Of a stretch of 64,000 nucleotides of DNA, positions 33,677-42,213 are shown in pieces. A model generated the notes under the pieces. It was not told where the DNA came from and searched no databases. It saw only the letters and a program-made list of their open reading frames with translations. The stretch's first letter is position 1; each line of letters opens with the position of its first letter. The translations under genes were made by a program, and so were the position numbers. Origin of the DNA: a bacterium (lineage in GTDB: Bacteria; Bacillota; Clostridia; Lachnospirales; Lachnospiraceae); contig JAMPCE010000006.1 of NCBI GenBank assembly GCA_023666335.1, forward strand, positions 21,232-85,231, read 5' to 3'.

Positions 33677-34567
33677 TTATAAGGGATAATTGATATATCC
33701 CTGCATCCAAATGACCCCCTTGAATCGGCGGCCGATCTGCGGCTCTCCGTACAGATCCTGCTTGTTGATACAAACATCAAACTCCAGATCGTTACAACTT
33801 AAGTGCATGACATAGATCTCTTCCCCGGTAATGCGGTTGACCCGCAGGGAAATGTCCATAATCTCTCCCAGCACGGAATATTGGTCACACTCCACGCCGT
33901 AAGGCATAAAATAGGTATCCACCAGACTGAAAACATCTTCCGTGAGGATTTTTTTGGAGATCGTGGAATAGATATCCATATCCTCCAGCGTCAGACTCTC
34001 GATCGCATCTTCATCCCCCAAACGGGCCGCCGCGATCAGTTTATTGCGGCTGGTAGCGACTTTTTGACTTCTCTGTCTCTCGCTCTCGTCTTTTCCGATC
34101 GGTAATATAATATTACCACCAATCGACAATCCTGACAATGTCAAAGTTGTACCCGTGATCGGGAGCATATTGGCACTCTGTGCTTTCACATAAGGAACAA
34201 TGTTTTGCAGATAAAACACCAGGCTGACGCCCACTTTGATATCGTCGCAGACGCCCGCATAAGATTCCTTGTCCGCATGGCGTTCCACGGAAACATCCTC
34301 GCAGGAGCTGATTCCCGTACCGCGCAGATAGGGGTAAAAATAATCGTAGGTAAACTTCTCGTCCGCGTCAAATTCCCCGCAGACGGCAATTCCCATACCG
34401 GGCGCGAAATCTTCGCAAAATTCCGCAAGTATGGTGTTTTCGCTGTTGGAAGTATAAGAGCGGTATTTTGCGTTCATGATCACATCCGTGACCAGACGCT
34501 GCTCCTCCCGCCTGTCGCTTAAGCCGCTAAATCCAATTGCCCGCATATATTTATGCAAAGATCTCAC
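33677..34567 (-). CDS. DUF3881 family protein
   Basis: This 296-residue soluble protein matches the DUF3881 pattern known from Clostridia: N-terminal HKYMRAIGFS, a central GMGIAVCGEFD segment, YFYPYLRG, and the C-terminal GRRFKGVIWMQGYI. Function is unknown. ATG 34567 follows a GGAGGTGAG ribosome site. It starts about 30 bases after serS and is probably co-transcribed with it; tRNA-Arg follows on the same strand. Confidence 0.82.
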   Translation of the reverse strand: MRSLHKYMRAIGFSGLSDRREEQRLVTDVIMNAKYRSYTSNSENTILAEFCEDFAPGMGIAVCGEFDADEKFTYDYFYPYLRGTGISSCEDVSVERHADKESYAGVCDDIKVGVSLVFYLQNIVPYVKAQSANMLPITGTTLTLSGLSIGGNIILPIGKDESERQRSQKVATSRNKLIAAARLGDEDAIESLTLEDMDIYSTISKKILTEDVFSLVDTYFMPYGVECDQYSVLGEIMDISLRVNRITGEEIYVMHLSCNDLEFDVCINKQDLYGEPQIGRRFKGVIWMQGYINYPL

Positions 34568-34595
34568 CTCCCGTCAATATCATATATCATGAATC

Positions 34596-35873
34596 CTATC
34601 TGATCTCCGTCATGCCGCCCATATAAGGCCGCAGCACTTCGGGAATCCGCACGGAACCGTCCGCCTGTAGGTTGTTCTCCAAAAAGGCGATCAACATTCT
34701 GGGCGGCGCCACCACGGTATTATTCAAGGTATGCGCAAAATACTTGCCTTCCGCTCCGTTCACGCGGATGCGGAGTCTTCTCGCCTGTGCGTCTCCCAGA
34801 TTGGAACAGCTGCCGACTTCAAAATATTTCTTCTGTCTGGGGGACCATGCCTCCACATCGTAAGATTTTACTTTCAGATCCGCCAGATCGCCGGAGCAGC
34901 ACTCGATCGTCCTGACCGGAATATCCATAGAACGGAACAAGTCTACCGTATTCTGCCACAGCTTATCAAACCACATGGGCGATTCCTCAGGTTTGCAGAC
35001 TACGATCATCTCCTGCTTTTCAAACTGGTGGATGCGGTACACGCCTCTCTCCTCGATGCCGTGCGCGCCCTTTTCCTTGCGGAAGCAGGGGGAATAGCTG
35101 GTCAGGGTGTGCGGTAACTCTTCTTCCGGAATGATGGTGTCGATGAATTTACCGATCATGGAATGCTCGGAAGTTCCGATCAGATAAAGGTCTTCCCCCT
35201 CTATCTTATACATCATGGCGTCCATCTCGGCAAAGCTCATAACGCCGTCCACCACCGCGCTCCGGATCATAAAAGGCGGCACACAGTAAGTAAAGCCCCT
35301 GCCGATCATAAAATCTCTGGCGTATGCAATGACTGCGGAGTGCAGTCTCGCGATATCGCCCATCAGATAATAGAAACCGTTTCCCGCCACACGTCCGGCG
35401 GCGTCCATATCAATGCCGTGAAACCGCTCCATGATCTCCGTGTGATAAGGAATCTCAAAATCGGGAACGATCGGTTCGCCGTACTTCTGAATCTCTACAT
35501 TTTCCGTATCGCCTTTGCCGATCGGGACGGAAGAATCAATGATATTGGGAATCGTCATCATATCTTTTTTGATCTTCTCGCGCAGATCGTTTTCCTTTGC
35601 TTCCAGCTCAGAGAGTCTGGCGGCGCCTGCTGCCACTTCGGCTTTCTTCGCCTCGGCTTCCTCTTTCTTTCCCTGCGCCATCAACCCGCCGATCTCTTTG
35701 GATATCTTATTTCTCTTTGCGCGGATCTCATCCGCTTCCTGCTGGGCTGCCCTGACTTCCGCATCCAGTGCGATCACTTCATCCACGAGCGGAAGTTTCT
35801 GTTCCTGAAATTTCTTTCTGATATTTTCCTTTACCGCTTCGGGATTCTCCCGCAAAAATTTAATGTCGATCAT
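34596..35873 (-). CDS. serS: Seryl-tRNA synthetase
   Basis: This 425-residue class II synthetase has an N-terminal coiled-coil arm that contacts the tRNA (about 25-110, rich in E, A and K). A catalytic domain follows with motif 2 (SPCFRKEKGAHG...GVYRIHQFEKQE) and motif 3 (NGAEGKYFAHTLNNTVVAPPRMLIAF in parts), plus the serine-site LIGTSEHS. ATG 35873 follows GAGGAAGGA. The 45-base gap upstream is too short for a T-box leader, so control must lie further up. Confidence 0.97.
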   Translation of the reverse strand: MIDIKFLRENPEAVKENIRKKFQEQKLPLVDEVIALDAEVRAAQQEADEIRAKRNKISKEIGGLMAQGKKEEAEAKKAEVAAGAARLSELEAKENDLREKIKKDMMTIPNIIDSSVPIGKGDTENVEIQKYGEPIVPDFEIPYHTEIMERFHGIDMDAAGRVAGNGFYYLMGDIARLHSAVIAYARDFMIGRGFTYCVPPFMIRSAVVDGVMSFAEMDAMMYKIEGEDLYLIGTSEHSMIGKFIDTIIPEEELPHTLTSYSPCFRKEKGAHGIEERGVYRIHQFEKQEMIVVCKPEESPMWFDKLWQNTVDLFRSMDIPVRTIECCSGDLADLKVKSYDVEAWSPRQKKYFEVGSCSNLGDAQARRLRIRVNGAEGKYFAHTLNNTVVAPPRMLIAFLENNLQADGSVRIPEVLRPYMGGMTEIR

Positions 35874-35918
35874 GCTGTCCTTCCTCTTTCTTTACTGATT
35901 CGAATCATTTCAAGCCGT

Positions 35919-36965
35919 CTATTCTTCTACGCCTTCAATGTACAGATCGCTATATTCCGTCATATCTTTTATCATATCCACCGCTGTCCCGTTTCGGTCC
36001 CTGGTGATGCGGATCACCGGCCTGTCCGGAACCTGTCTGTTCTGGTAGAGCACGATGCCCGTCTCGCCTTCATTTGTCCTGACGACCGTTCCGGCAGGAT
36101 ATACGGCAGTAAATTCTAAAAGAATATCGACAATTCTGCCGTCAAATTTAATATCCCTGTTCTCCCGCAGATAACGGACCGCTTCAAAAACCTTCGACCG
36201 CTCGCAGCCGATCCCGCAGATCATTTCGTCAAAAGCCTCACAGATCTGAATGATACGGCACTCTATCGGTATATCCGTAGTCTTTAACGGATAACCTGAA
36301 CCGTCCAGCCGTTCATGGTGATATAATATCATATTTTTTACGGTTTCGGATATCCAATTTTCGTCACGAAGCGTCGTGTATCCATATATTGGATGTTTCT
36401 TATATTCTGCATATTCCATCTCCGAAAGTTGATCCGGATTTCGGTTCTCATAAGGAATATCCAGATAGCGCAGTCCCAGATCATGGAGCAGACTGCTGAC
36501 ACCTATGTCATGTACTGTCTCCTGCGAAAGCCCCATCCGAAGCGCAACCAGCGTCGCCAGACTGCAAAGGCTGATCGAATGCTCATAAAGATCGGAACTT
36601 CTCTCCTTAATGTCGTAGATTTTCTCCACGACTTCTTCCTCTTCCAGAATATTCGTGATAATGGTATCCGCCGTCTGCGCAAGTTCCATCAGCCTTTCAT
36701 TGTGGCTGTAGGTATGTTTTTCCAGAATATTCTTCACTTTGGACTTAAAGCCCGCTTCCACATCCTCTTTCAGGATCGCAACCTGCTTCGTATCCGGCAT
36801 TTCCTCTTTTACATAGACGTCCCGGATATGCAGTTCTTTCAACTTTTCAATATATTCCGGTTTCAGCTGTGTTCCTGCCGAAAGCAGAATCGTGTATTCC
36901 GTTGTCATGGCGTCTTTCGCCAAAACTTCTGTCCCTGTCAGATTGTCAACCTTACACAATCTCAT
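35919..36965 (-). CDS. HD-GYP domain protein, likely c-di-GMP phosphodiesterase
   Basis: This 348-residue cytoplasmic protein has a small N-terminal domain (about 1-60) and a metal-dependent HD domain with H129 (YEHS), H161-D162 (LLHDLG), paired histidines in YHHERLDGSGYP (216-226) and the GYP triplet. These are the marks of HD-GYP enzymes that linearise cyclic di-GMP. A C-terminal beta-rich tail (AGTVVRTNEGETGIVL) may modulate it. No receiver domain is present, so its input is unknown. ATG 36965 follows GGGGAGG. It lies between DUF4446 and serS. Confidence 0.87.
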   Translation of the reverse strand: MRLCKVDNLTGTEVLAKDAMTTEYTILLSAGTQLKPEYIEKLKELHIRDVYVKEEMPDTKQVAILKEDVEAGFKSKVKNILEKHTYSHNERLMELAQTADTIITNILEEEEVVEKIYDIKERSSDLYEHSISLCSLATLVALRMGLSQETVHDIGVSSLLHDLGLRYLDIPYENRNPDQLSEMEYAEYKKHPIYGYTTLRDENWISETVKNMILYHHERLDGSGYPLKTTDIPIECRIIQICEAFDEMICGIGCERSKVFEAVRYLRENRDIKFDGRIVDILLEFTAVYPAGTVVRTNEGETGIVLYQNRQVPDRPVIRITRDRNGTAVDMIKDMTEYSDLYIEGVEE

Positions 36966-37005
36966 TTACAGGCCTCCCCTTACTATCGTACCCTTTCATT
37001 TCCGA

Positions 37006-37515
37006 TCACAAATCCATCGCCATATCAAGCGCCTTTTTTTCTTCATCCCCCAAGGCGATATCGCACAGTCCGGCTTTAATCTCCTTTGTATAAGAATAGC
37101 AGCCCTCCGCGCTGTGAACGGAATTGATGATAAAACCATTGTCATTTTCATCTAACAGCGCCAGCGAAAAACTGAGCTGCCCGCCCATCTGATTGAAAGC
37201 ATCGTACTTTACGATCCCCATCTTCTGGAATGCGCCCTCGAATTTTCGGTACAGGTTCTCGATATCCTTTCGGTTCTTGTCCATAGACGCCTTGATCAGC
37301 TTATTGTCCTCGTAAAGTCCCATGATATCTTTTTCCAGACTCTTCGCATTTTTGCCGCCCATAAACTTCTGATACCGCTTCGACAATCTGCTAAACCGTA
37401 CGAGCAGTACGATCACCAGAACGAGCAGAAAGAGTACCGCCGCTGCCAGACCGATGAATACATAGGTCAGATCTATGCCGCCAAGTCCCATATCTTCCAG
37501 TAATTGATAACTCAT
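37006..37515 (-). CDS. DUF4446 family membrane protein
   Basis: This 169-residue protein has one N-terminal membrane helix (about 18-43), a coiled-coil stretch (about 60-95) and the conserved domain KYDAFNQMGGQLSFSLALLD, then NGFIINSVHS. DUF4446 proteins are regularly found next to parA-parB in Clostridia, but their role is unknown; a link between chromosome segregation and the membrane is a plausible inference. The gene lies 17 bases after parB. Confidence 0.9.
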   Translation of the reverse strand: MSYQLLEDMGLGGIDLTYVFIGLAAAVLFLLVLVIVLLVRFSRLSKRYQKFMGGKNAKSLEKDIMGLYEDNKLIKASMDKNRKDIENLYRKFEGAFQKMGIVKYDAFNQMGGQLSFSLALLDENDNGFIINSVHSAEGCYSYTKEIKAGLCDIALGDEEKKALDMAMDL

Positions 37516-37531
37516 TTGTCCTTATCCTCTT

Positions 37532-38428
37532 TTATCTGCCGGTCAATAAATCCGTAAGTTTCTCCAGATCGTCGTGCGTGTAAAATTCAATTTCCAGCTT
37601 TCCGGCGCCCGCCCCTTTGGAAGTGATCGCCACTTTGGTGCCAAGCGACTGTTTCAACTTTTCTTCCAGATCCTGATAGACGGCTTCGAGCGCTTTGTCT
37701 GTCACCGGCTCTTTCTTTTCTTTCGCCGGCTTATTCAAATCTTTGACCAGCTTCTCCACATCGCGAACGCTCAGTTTTTCGTCAAATACTCTCTGCGCTA
37801 TCGTATACTGCTGTTCCGCGTCTTCAATGGAGATCAGGGCTCTCGCGTGTCCTGTCGTAATCATATCATCAATGATCATCTGCTGTACTTCATCGCAGAG
37901 TTTCAACAGCCGCATGGAATTTGTCACCGCAGTCCTGCTCTTGGAGACCCGCTCCGCCACCTCGTCCTGCTTGAGATTGAATTCCGTGAGCAGTCTCTTG
38001 TAAGCCTGCGCTTCCTCGATCGGATTCAAGTCCTCCCTCTGGATATTCTCGATCAGGGAGATCTCCACGATCTCCTGCTCCGTATAATTGCGGACGATGA
38101 CCGGCACTTCTTTTAAGCCTGCCAGCTTTGCTGCCCGCCAGCGCCGTTCTCCGGCGATGATCTCATAATGCGTCTTTCTGTCCTGCACAATAAGGGGTTC
38201 TACGATCCCGTACTGTTTAATGGAATCCGCCAGCTCCTGCAAGGCATCCTCGTCAAAATTTTTTCGGGGCTGCTCTCTGTTCGGCTCCACCTTTGTGATT
38301 TTGACATAAGTGCCCTGCGCGCCGTCCTCTCTTTTTTCGTCCGCCGCTTTCGCCTCTGTCTGCGTTACTGCTACCGGGATCAGAGAATCCAATCCCTTTC
38401 CTAATCCTCTTGCTGTTTTTCCAGCCAT
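37532..38428 (-). CDS. parB: Chromosome partitioning protein ParB (Spo0J)
   Basis: This 298-residue protein is a CTP-dependent DNA clamp that loads at parS sites and spreads. The N-terminus GKGLDSLIP, the ParB/Srx motif GERRWRAAKLAGL (CTP site), the NPIEEAQAY segment and the HTH region (QDEVAERVSKSRTAVTNSMR) are clear, with a C-terminal dimerisation domain. ATG 38428 follows GGAGG; a frame open to 38542 runs through a structured repeat and is rejected. Its targets, TGTTTCACGTGAAACA-type sites, lie 2-4 kb away at 40.6 and 42.9 kb. Confidence 0.95.
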   Translation of the reverse strand: MAGKTARGLGKGLDSLIPVAVTQTEAKAADEKREDGAQGTYVKITKVEPNREQPRKNFDEDALQELADSIKQYGIVEPLIVQDRKTHYEIIAGERRWRAAKLAGLKEVPVIVRNYTEQEIVEISLIENIQREDLNPIEEAQAYKRLLTEFNLKQDEVAERVSKSRTAVTNSMRLLKLCDEVQQMIIDDMITTGHARALISIEDAEQQYTIAQRVFDEKLSVRDVEKLVKDLNKPAKEKKEPVTDKALEAVYQDLEEKLKQSLGTKVAITSKGAGAGKLEIEFYTHDDLEKLTDLLTGR

Positions 38429-38440
38429 ACTAACCTCCAT

Positions 38441-38587
38441 GTCAGAGCAGTTTACTGCGATGACACGCGTCGAGAATTTCAGAAGTTTTTCGCAGAAATA
38501 CTTCGATTCTCGACTGCGATTCCGAGTTTGTGGCTCTGACACAAACTCGCGATTGAAAAATCAGTGCTTCAGCATGATTTTTCAATC
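38441..38587. repeat. Structured spacer between parA and parB with nested inverted repeats
   Basis: Four dyads are visible: GTCAGAGC (38441-38448) with GCTCTGAC (38533-38540); TCGAGAA (38470-38476) with TTCTCGA (38507-38513); CGAGTTTGTG (38523-38532) with CACAAACTCG (38540-38549); and GATTGAAAAATCA (38551-38563) with TGATTTTTCAATC (38575-38587). The first and third are mutually exclusive, so alternative folds are possible. It fills the 170-base gap between two genes that are usually tightly linked. Confidence 0.7.
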
Positions 38588-38598
38588 TAATCTCACTT

Positions 38599-39357
38599 TC
38601 ATCTCGCGATCACTTCATCTGCAAGCTGCATATACGCTTCCGCCCCCGCAGACTTTGGATCATACATATGAATAGGCATTCCGTAACTCGGCGCCTCCGC
38701 GAGCCTGATGTTTCTGGGAATCAATGTGTTGTATACTTTCTGCTTCAAATGGTCCTTGACATTCTCCACCACCTGCATGGAAAGATTCGTGCGGGAATCA
38801 TACATGGTAAAGACCACACCCTCCATATCCAGCTCCGGATTCAGCCTCTCTTTTACAAGATTGACAGTATGTATTAACTGACTCAAACCCTCCAGCGCAT
38901 AATATTCACACTGGATCGGAACCAGCACCGTATCCGCTGTGGTCATGGAATTGATCGTCAAAAGATTGAGAGACGGCGGACAGTCGATCATGATAAAGTC
39001 ATACTTGTCCTTCACCCAGTCGATCTCATTCTTTAAGATAAATTCCTTTTTATCGACGCCGATCAATTCAATCTCCGTTGCCGCCAGATTTACATTCGAC
39101 GGAATGATGGAGACGCCTGGTATCACGTCCGCCAGAATACATTCGTTGATCGAACACTCGCTTAAGAACAATTCGTAGATCGTATTTTCCAGTTCATTCT
39201 TCTCCACGCCAAAACCGCTGGTCGTATTTCCCTGCGGATCCGCATCGATCACCAGTACCTTTTTTCCCTTTACTGCCAAAGAGGCCGACAGATTGATCGC
39301 TGTCGTTGTCTTGCCGACGCCGCCTTTCTGATTGGCAATCGCAATGATTCTTCCCAT
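38599..39357 (-). CDS. parA: Chromosome partitioning ATPase ParA (Soj)
   Basis: This 252-residue Walker-type ATPase has the deviant P-loop KGGVGKTTTA (11-20), DADPQGN (motif A') and FIMIDCPPSL (Walker B). With ParB it moves and separates origins, and in Bacillus it also tunes DnaA activity. There is no N-terminal HTH, which fits the chromosomal Soj type. ATG 39357 follows AAGG. A repeat-rich spacer separates it from parB. Confidence 0.96.
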   Translation of the reverse strand: MGRIIAIANQKGGVGKTTTAINLSASLAVKGKKVLVIDADPQGNTTSGFGVEKNELENTIYELFLSECSINECILADVIPGVSIIPSNVNLAATEIELIGVDKKEFILKNEIDWVKDKYDFIMIDCPPSLNLLTINSMTTADTVLVPIQCEYYALEGLSQLIHTVNLVKERLNPELDMEGVVFTMYDSRTNLSMQVVENVKDHLKQKVYNTLIPRNIRLAEAPSYGMPIHMYDPKSAGAEAYMQLADEVIAR

Positions 39358-39455
39358 GTTTTACCTTACCTTTTTCGTATTTTGATGTCCGTTTACGATT
39401 ATATCACTAATCCACATGATAAGCTATCTTTTTTTTCTGCTATTCTATGGTAAAT

Positions 39456-40442
39456 CTATGGCATCAGTTTTTCTATCGTTTCCGGATAGCGGACACCCCA
39501 CTCTGACCGCAGCGAATCCATGATCCGCATCATTCTGATCGTTTCGCTGTGAGGCATAGACGGACATTCCAGTTTTCCCTCTTTGATACAGGCAATCGTT
39601 TCTGTAATCTCATATTCGTAACCGCTGATCTGTTCCGGTACATCCACTTCGCGGAGCAAATTCCGATCCCTGTCATAAATCCTGATCTGTTCCGGATTAT
39701 TGATATTCTCTACGACCATGCAGCCGACTGAACCGTAGAACACACCCTGACTGTCGGATTTTCCATGAATCCCCGAATTTAAGACTGCCATCCTGCCGTC
39801 CTCATATAAAAAGACCATCGCATTCTCGCCGTCTACTCCGGCATCCGTAAGCTGCGCTGCCGATATCATTTTATTCACGCCGTCTCCAAAGTGCATATAC
39901 GCAAAATTCAGTGGATAGATACCGACATCCAAAAGAGCGCCGCCTGCCAATTCCGGTTTCACGATCCGTTCCTTATCGCAGAGCGGATAATTTAAGTTTG
40001 CCGTCAGTTTACTGACTTCCCCTATCACTTTTTCCGCAAGCAGATCGTTGATCATCTTCCGCGACGGCATATATCTCGTCCATATCGCTTCCGTCACCAG
40101 CAGCTTTTTCTTTTCCGCGATCCGAAAAATCTCCTCCGCCTGTTTTGCATTGACCGTAAAACTTTTCTCGCAAAGGATGTGCTTTCCGGCATCCAGACAC
40201 ATTCTCATATGCTGATAATGATGCGAATGCGGCGTAGCGATATAAACAAGCTCTATCTCTTCATCTGCAAGCATTCCCTCATAAGAACCGAATGCGTGTG
40301 CAAAACCATGCTCTTTTGCAAATGATTTTGCTTTTTCAAGATCTCTGGATGCCACTCCGTAACATTCTACCTCCGGCATCTTGTTCATCGTTTCCGCCAA
40401 TGTGCCCGCGATACTGCCGGCGCCAAGGATTCCGATCTTCAT
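39456..40442 (-). CDS. Gfo/Idh/MocA family oxidoreductase
   Basis: This 328-residue NAD(P)-dependent enzyme has an N-terminal Rossmann fold (GILGAGSIAGTLAETM), ELVYIATPHSHHYQH, the EKSFTVN segment with the conserved Glu-Lys, and a C-terminal alpha/beta domain with GGALLDVGIYP, where family members place the catalytic Asp. Substrates are usually sugars or polyols; nothing nearby identifies one. ATG 40442 has GGAGG 10 bases upstream. It stands alone, with the parS and repeat region upstream. Confidence 0.9.
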   Translation of the reverse strand: MKIGILGAGSIAGTLAETMNKMPEVECYGVASRDLEKAKSFAKEHGFAHAFGSYEGMLADEEIELVYIATPHSHHYQHMRMCLDAGKHILCEKSFTVNAKQAEEIFRIAEKKKLLVTEAIWTRYMPSRKMINDLLAEKVIGEVSKLTANLNYPLCDKERIVKPELAGGALLDVGIYPLNFAYMHFGDGVNKMISAAQLTDAGVDGENAMVFLYEDGRMAVLNSGIHGKSDSQGVFYGSVGCMVVENINNPEQIRIYDRDRNLLREVDVPEQISGYEYEITETIACIKEGKLECPSMPHSETIRMMRIMDSLRSEWGVRYPETIEKLMP

Positions 40443-40563
40443 ACTCTTTCTCCCTCCTTATTTTTAATCTTGGTTTCTTTTTATTTGATTCGTGCCCATT
40501 TCTGTTGTATGAAGTTTATTTATATTTTTGATGAATGCGTCCATTCCTTGCCTCGCATTCTAA

Positions 40564-40688
40564 TGTTTCACGGTCTATTCTTAGAATGTTTCACGGATTT
40601 TATCACAATATCTTGGGTTAAATTGTTTCATGTGAAACATTATCTAGTGTCAATACTCCACTTATTTCCAAATGTTTCACGTGAAACA
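40564..40688. other. parS: parS cluster (ParB-binding sites)
   Basis: One perfect site TGTTTCACGTGAAACA (40673-40688), one single-mismatch site TGTTTCATGTGAAACA (40624-40639), and two half-sites TGTTTCACGG (40564-40573 and 40587-40596). They lie just upstream of the Gfo/Idh/MocA gene, about 12 kb from the origin and 2 kb from parB. Confidence 0.92.
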
Positions 40689-40800
40689 TTTGAGTAATAT
40701 CTATTGACCTTTTTGCGATGTTTTTTATATTAAGTGATTTATAATAGTTCTTTCATATTCGATGTCATTCAAGCCTCTTAATTCTTTTTTCTATTACTCG

Positions 40801-40951
40801 AATTGTACAGATAGCATAACCAACGCAGACACGCTTGCGCTCCATTTCGGGCGTAATGGTACTAAGTTCGGAAGTTGCGTTGCAACTTCAAACCTCACTA
40901 AGTACCAACGTCCTACAAGGGTCTGCTTATAGTTATCCTATCTGTACAATT
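40801..40951. repeat. Palindromic intergenic element A (type 1 ends)
   Basis: Perfect 14-bp ends, AATTGTACAGATAG and its complement (40938-40951), enclose a second pairing layer (ATAAC...GCAGAC with GTCTGC...GTTAT). An asymmetric arm CGCTTGCGCTCCATTTCG follows, then a TGGTACT/AGTACCA layer and a core hairpin GAAGTTGC-GTT-GCAACTTC. It is about 151 bp with no coding content. Confidence 0.8.
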
Positions 40952-41019
40952 TGCCAAAGTTCTATCAATTAGCTTCACATACCTATCCATAAATCTATTA
41001 TCATCACAACATATATTTT

Positions 41020-41168
41020 GAATTAAGGAATATGATTTCTTAAGGAGTCCCTTAAAATGCGTCAGCACTTAGCGAGGTTTGAAGTTGCAACGCAACTTCC
41101 GAGCTTAGTACTGCTACGCATTTTATGGAGCAAACGCGCGACGACGGAGAAATCATATTTCTTAATTC
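41020..41168. repeat. Palindromic intergenic element B (type 2 ends)
   Basis: The ends GAATTAAGGAATATGATTTCT and its near complement (41148-41168) enclose TAAAATGCGT/ACGCATTTTA, AGC/TTAGTACT layers and the core GAAGTTGC-AAC-GCAACTTC. One arm carries CGACGACGG and the other GGAGTCCC. It has the same core as element A but different ends; about 149 bp. Confidence 0.75.
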
Positions 41169-41215
41169 ATTTATTAACGTTGATATGATACAATATATCT
41201 GTTACGCTTGGAATG
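41111..41215 (+). repeat. Direct repeat, copy 1 (half of element B plus flank)
   Basis: From CTGCTACGCATTTTATGGAG to GTTACGCTTGGAATG this stretch recurs 162 bases downstream with only a few differences. It includes the right arm of element B and a following TTAACGTTGATAT spacer, so the unit duplicated is not a whole palindrome. Confidence 0.8.
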
Positions 41216-41260
41216 GAGCGCAAGCGTGTCTGCGTTGGTTATACATTTGTACATTCTACA
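41216..41260. repeat. Half element C (type 1 arm)
   Basis: GAGCGCAAGCGTGTCTGCG followed by TTGGTTATACATTTGTACATT is the reverse complement of the left arm of element A, with a TGTACA-bearing end. There is no matching opposite arm nearby in the right orientation, so it is a half copy. Confidence 0.6.
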
Positions 41261-41272
41261 ATATCAAAATCC

Positions 41273-41375
41273 CTGCTACGCATTTTATGGAGCGAAAGCG
41301 CGACGACGGAGAAATCATATTTCTTAATTCATTTATTAACGTTGATATATGGATATATCTGTTACGCTTGGAATG
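41273..41375 (+). repeat. Direct repeat, copy 2
   Basis: Second copy of the 41111-41215 segment, differing mainly by CAAACG/CGAAAG and a short indel near GATATGATAC/GATATATGG. It is joined at its right side to a different module (GTGGTAAATTCCT). Confidence 0.8.
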
Positions 41376-41515
41376 TGGTAAATTCCTACGGATATTAGCA
41401 GAGGAAAATTTCTGCGAAATTATCCTCACGAGCACTGTTCGCAGGCTCGCCACTACACTTAAAATAAAACGCAAGCGTGTGTCTGCGCTGGTTATACATT
41501 TGTACATTATATTTA
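41374..41515. repeat. Element E: modules shared with the gyrB-gyrA element
   Basis: GTGGTAAATTCCTACGGA and CGAGCACTGTTCGCAGGCTCG match, in reverse complement, the core of the element at 57719-57869. The segment then ends with the CGCAAGCGTGTGTCTGCG and TGGTTATACATTTGTACATT arm also seen at 41216-41260. It stops just before the response-regulator stop codon. Confidence 0.65.
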
Positions 41516-41529
41516 CAATCGAAACCACT

Positions 41530-42174
41530 CTAATACAATTTGATAATATTATTCTTAATCGCAAACACCGCCGCCTGCGTCCGATCTGAAACCTCTATCT
41601 TCTTAAAGATATTGGAAATATGATTCTTCACAGTCCGCTCACTGATATTCAAATTTGTAGCAATCTCTTTATTAAACATCCCATTCGCCACCTGAACCAA
41701 AACCTCCAACTCACGATTCGTCAGCATAGCAACTTTATCCTTATCTTCATCACGGCTTATCAACTGATGATTCAACGCCGGAATCAAACTGGACTGTATG
41801 TAATTTTCGCCATCCTGTACTGCCCTGATCGCCTTTTTCAATTCTGACGATTCCGAGTCTTTCATAATATAACCTTCTACGCCAATGTCCACCGCATTCA
41901 TCAAATATTCCAATTCGCTGTGAACTGTCAAAATCAAAACTTTGACCGGAGACTTGTCTTCTTTCATTTTTTTCAAAACTTCGATTCCATTCATTTCCGG
42001 CATATTGATATCCAAAAGCAAAACTTCCGGATCATACTTTTCGATATGTTCCAGACACTCAACACCGTTGGCAGCCTCCCCCACTACTTCAATGCTCCCG
42101 TCGAACTCCAATAATTGTCTCAGCCCCTCCCTGATCAAACTATGATCGTCCGCGATCATAACACGAATACTCAT
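41530..42174 (-). CDS. LuxR/NarL-type response regulator (DegU-like)
   Basis: This 214-residue protein has a receiver domain with the acidic pair DD (9-10), phospho-acceptor D55 in LLLDINMPEMNG and conserved Lys in KVLILT. A C-terminal LuxR HTH follows (LTNRELEVLVQVANGMFNKE, then IATNLNISERTVKNH). The output is DNA binding as a dimer. The partner kinase gene is directly upstream in the same operon. Overall length and pairing resemble DegU/LiaR, but the target genes cannot be named. ATG 42174 follows GAGGTG. Confidence 0.93.
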   Translation of the reverse strand: MSIRVMIADDHSLIREGLRQLLEFDGSIEVVGEAANGVECLEHIEKYDPEVLLLDINMPEMNGIEVLKKMKEDKSPVKVLILTVHSELEYLMNAVDIGVEGYIMKDSESSELKKAIRAVQDGENYIQSSLIPALNHQLISRDEDKDKVAMLTNRELEVLVQVANGMFNKEIATNLNISERTVKNHISNIFKKIEVSDRTQAAVFAIKNNIIKLY

Positions 42175-42213
42175 CCTGTCACCTCTTCCCTTTCTGTTTT
42201 TTGTGAATGACCC

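Noticed and set aside
35874..35918. T-box riboswitch upstream of serS
   Set aside because: The gap to the HD-GYP gene is only about 45 bases and holds no T-box sequence or stem.
38429..38542. N-terminal extension of ParB
   Set aside because: It translates the inverted-repeat spacer; the ribosome site and family start support 38428.
40443..41529. CRISPR array in the repeat-rich gap
   Set aside because: Repeats are few, long, palindromic and irregularly spaced, with no uniform spacers and no cas genes.
41125..41589. A plus-strand open frame of 154 codons in the repeat region
   Set aside because: It runs through duplicated palindrome arms, its protein contains the same repeat-derived segment twice, and it has no ribosome site or family resemblance.
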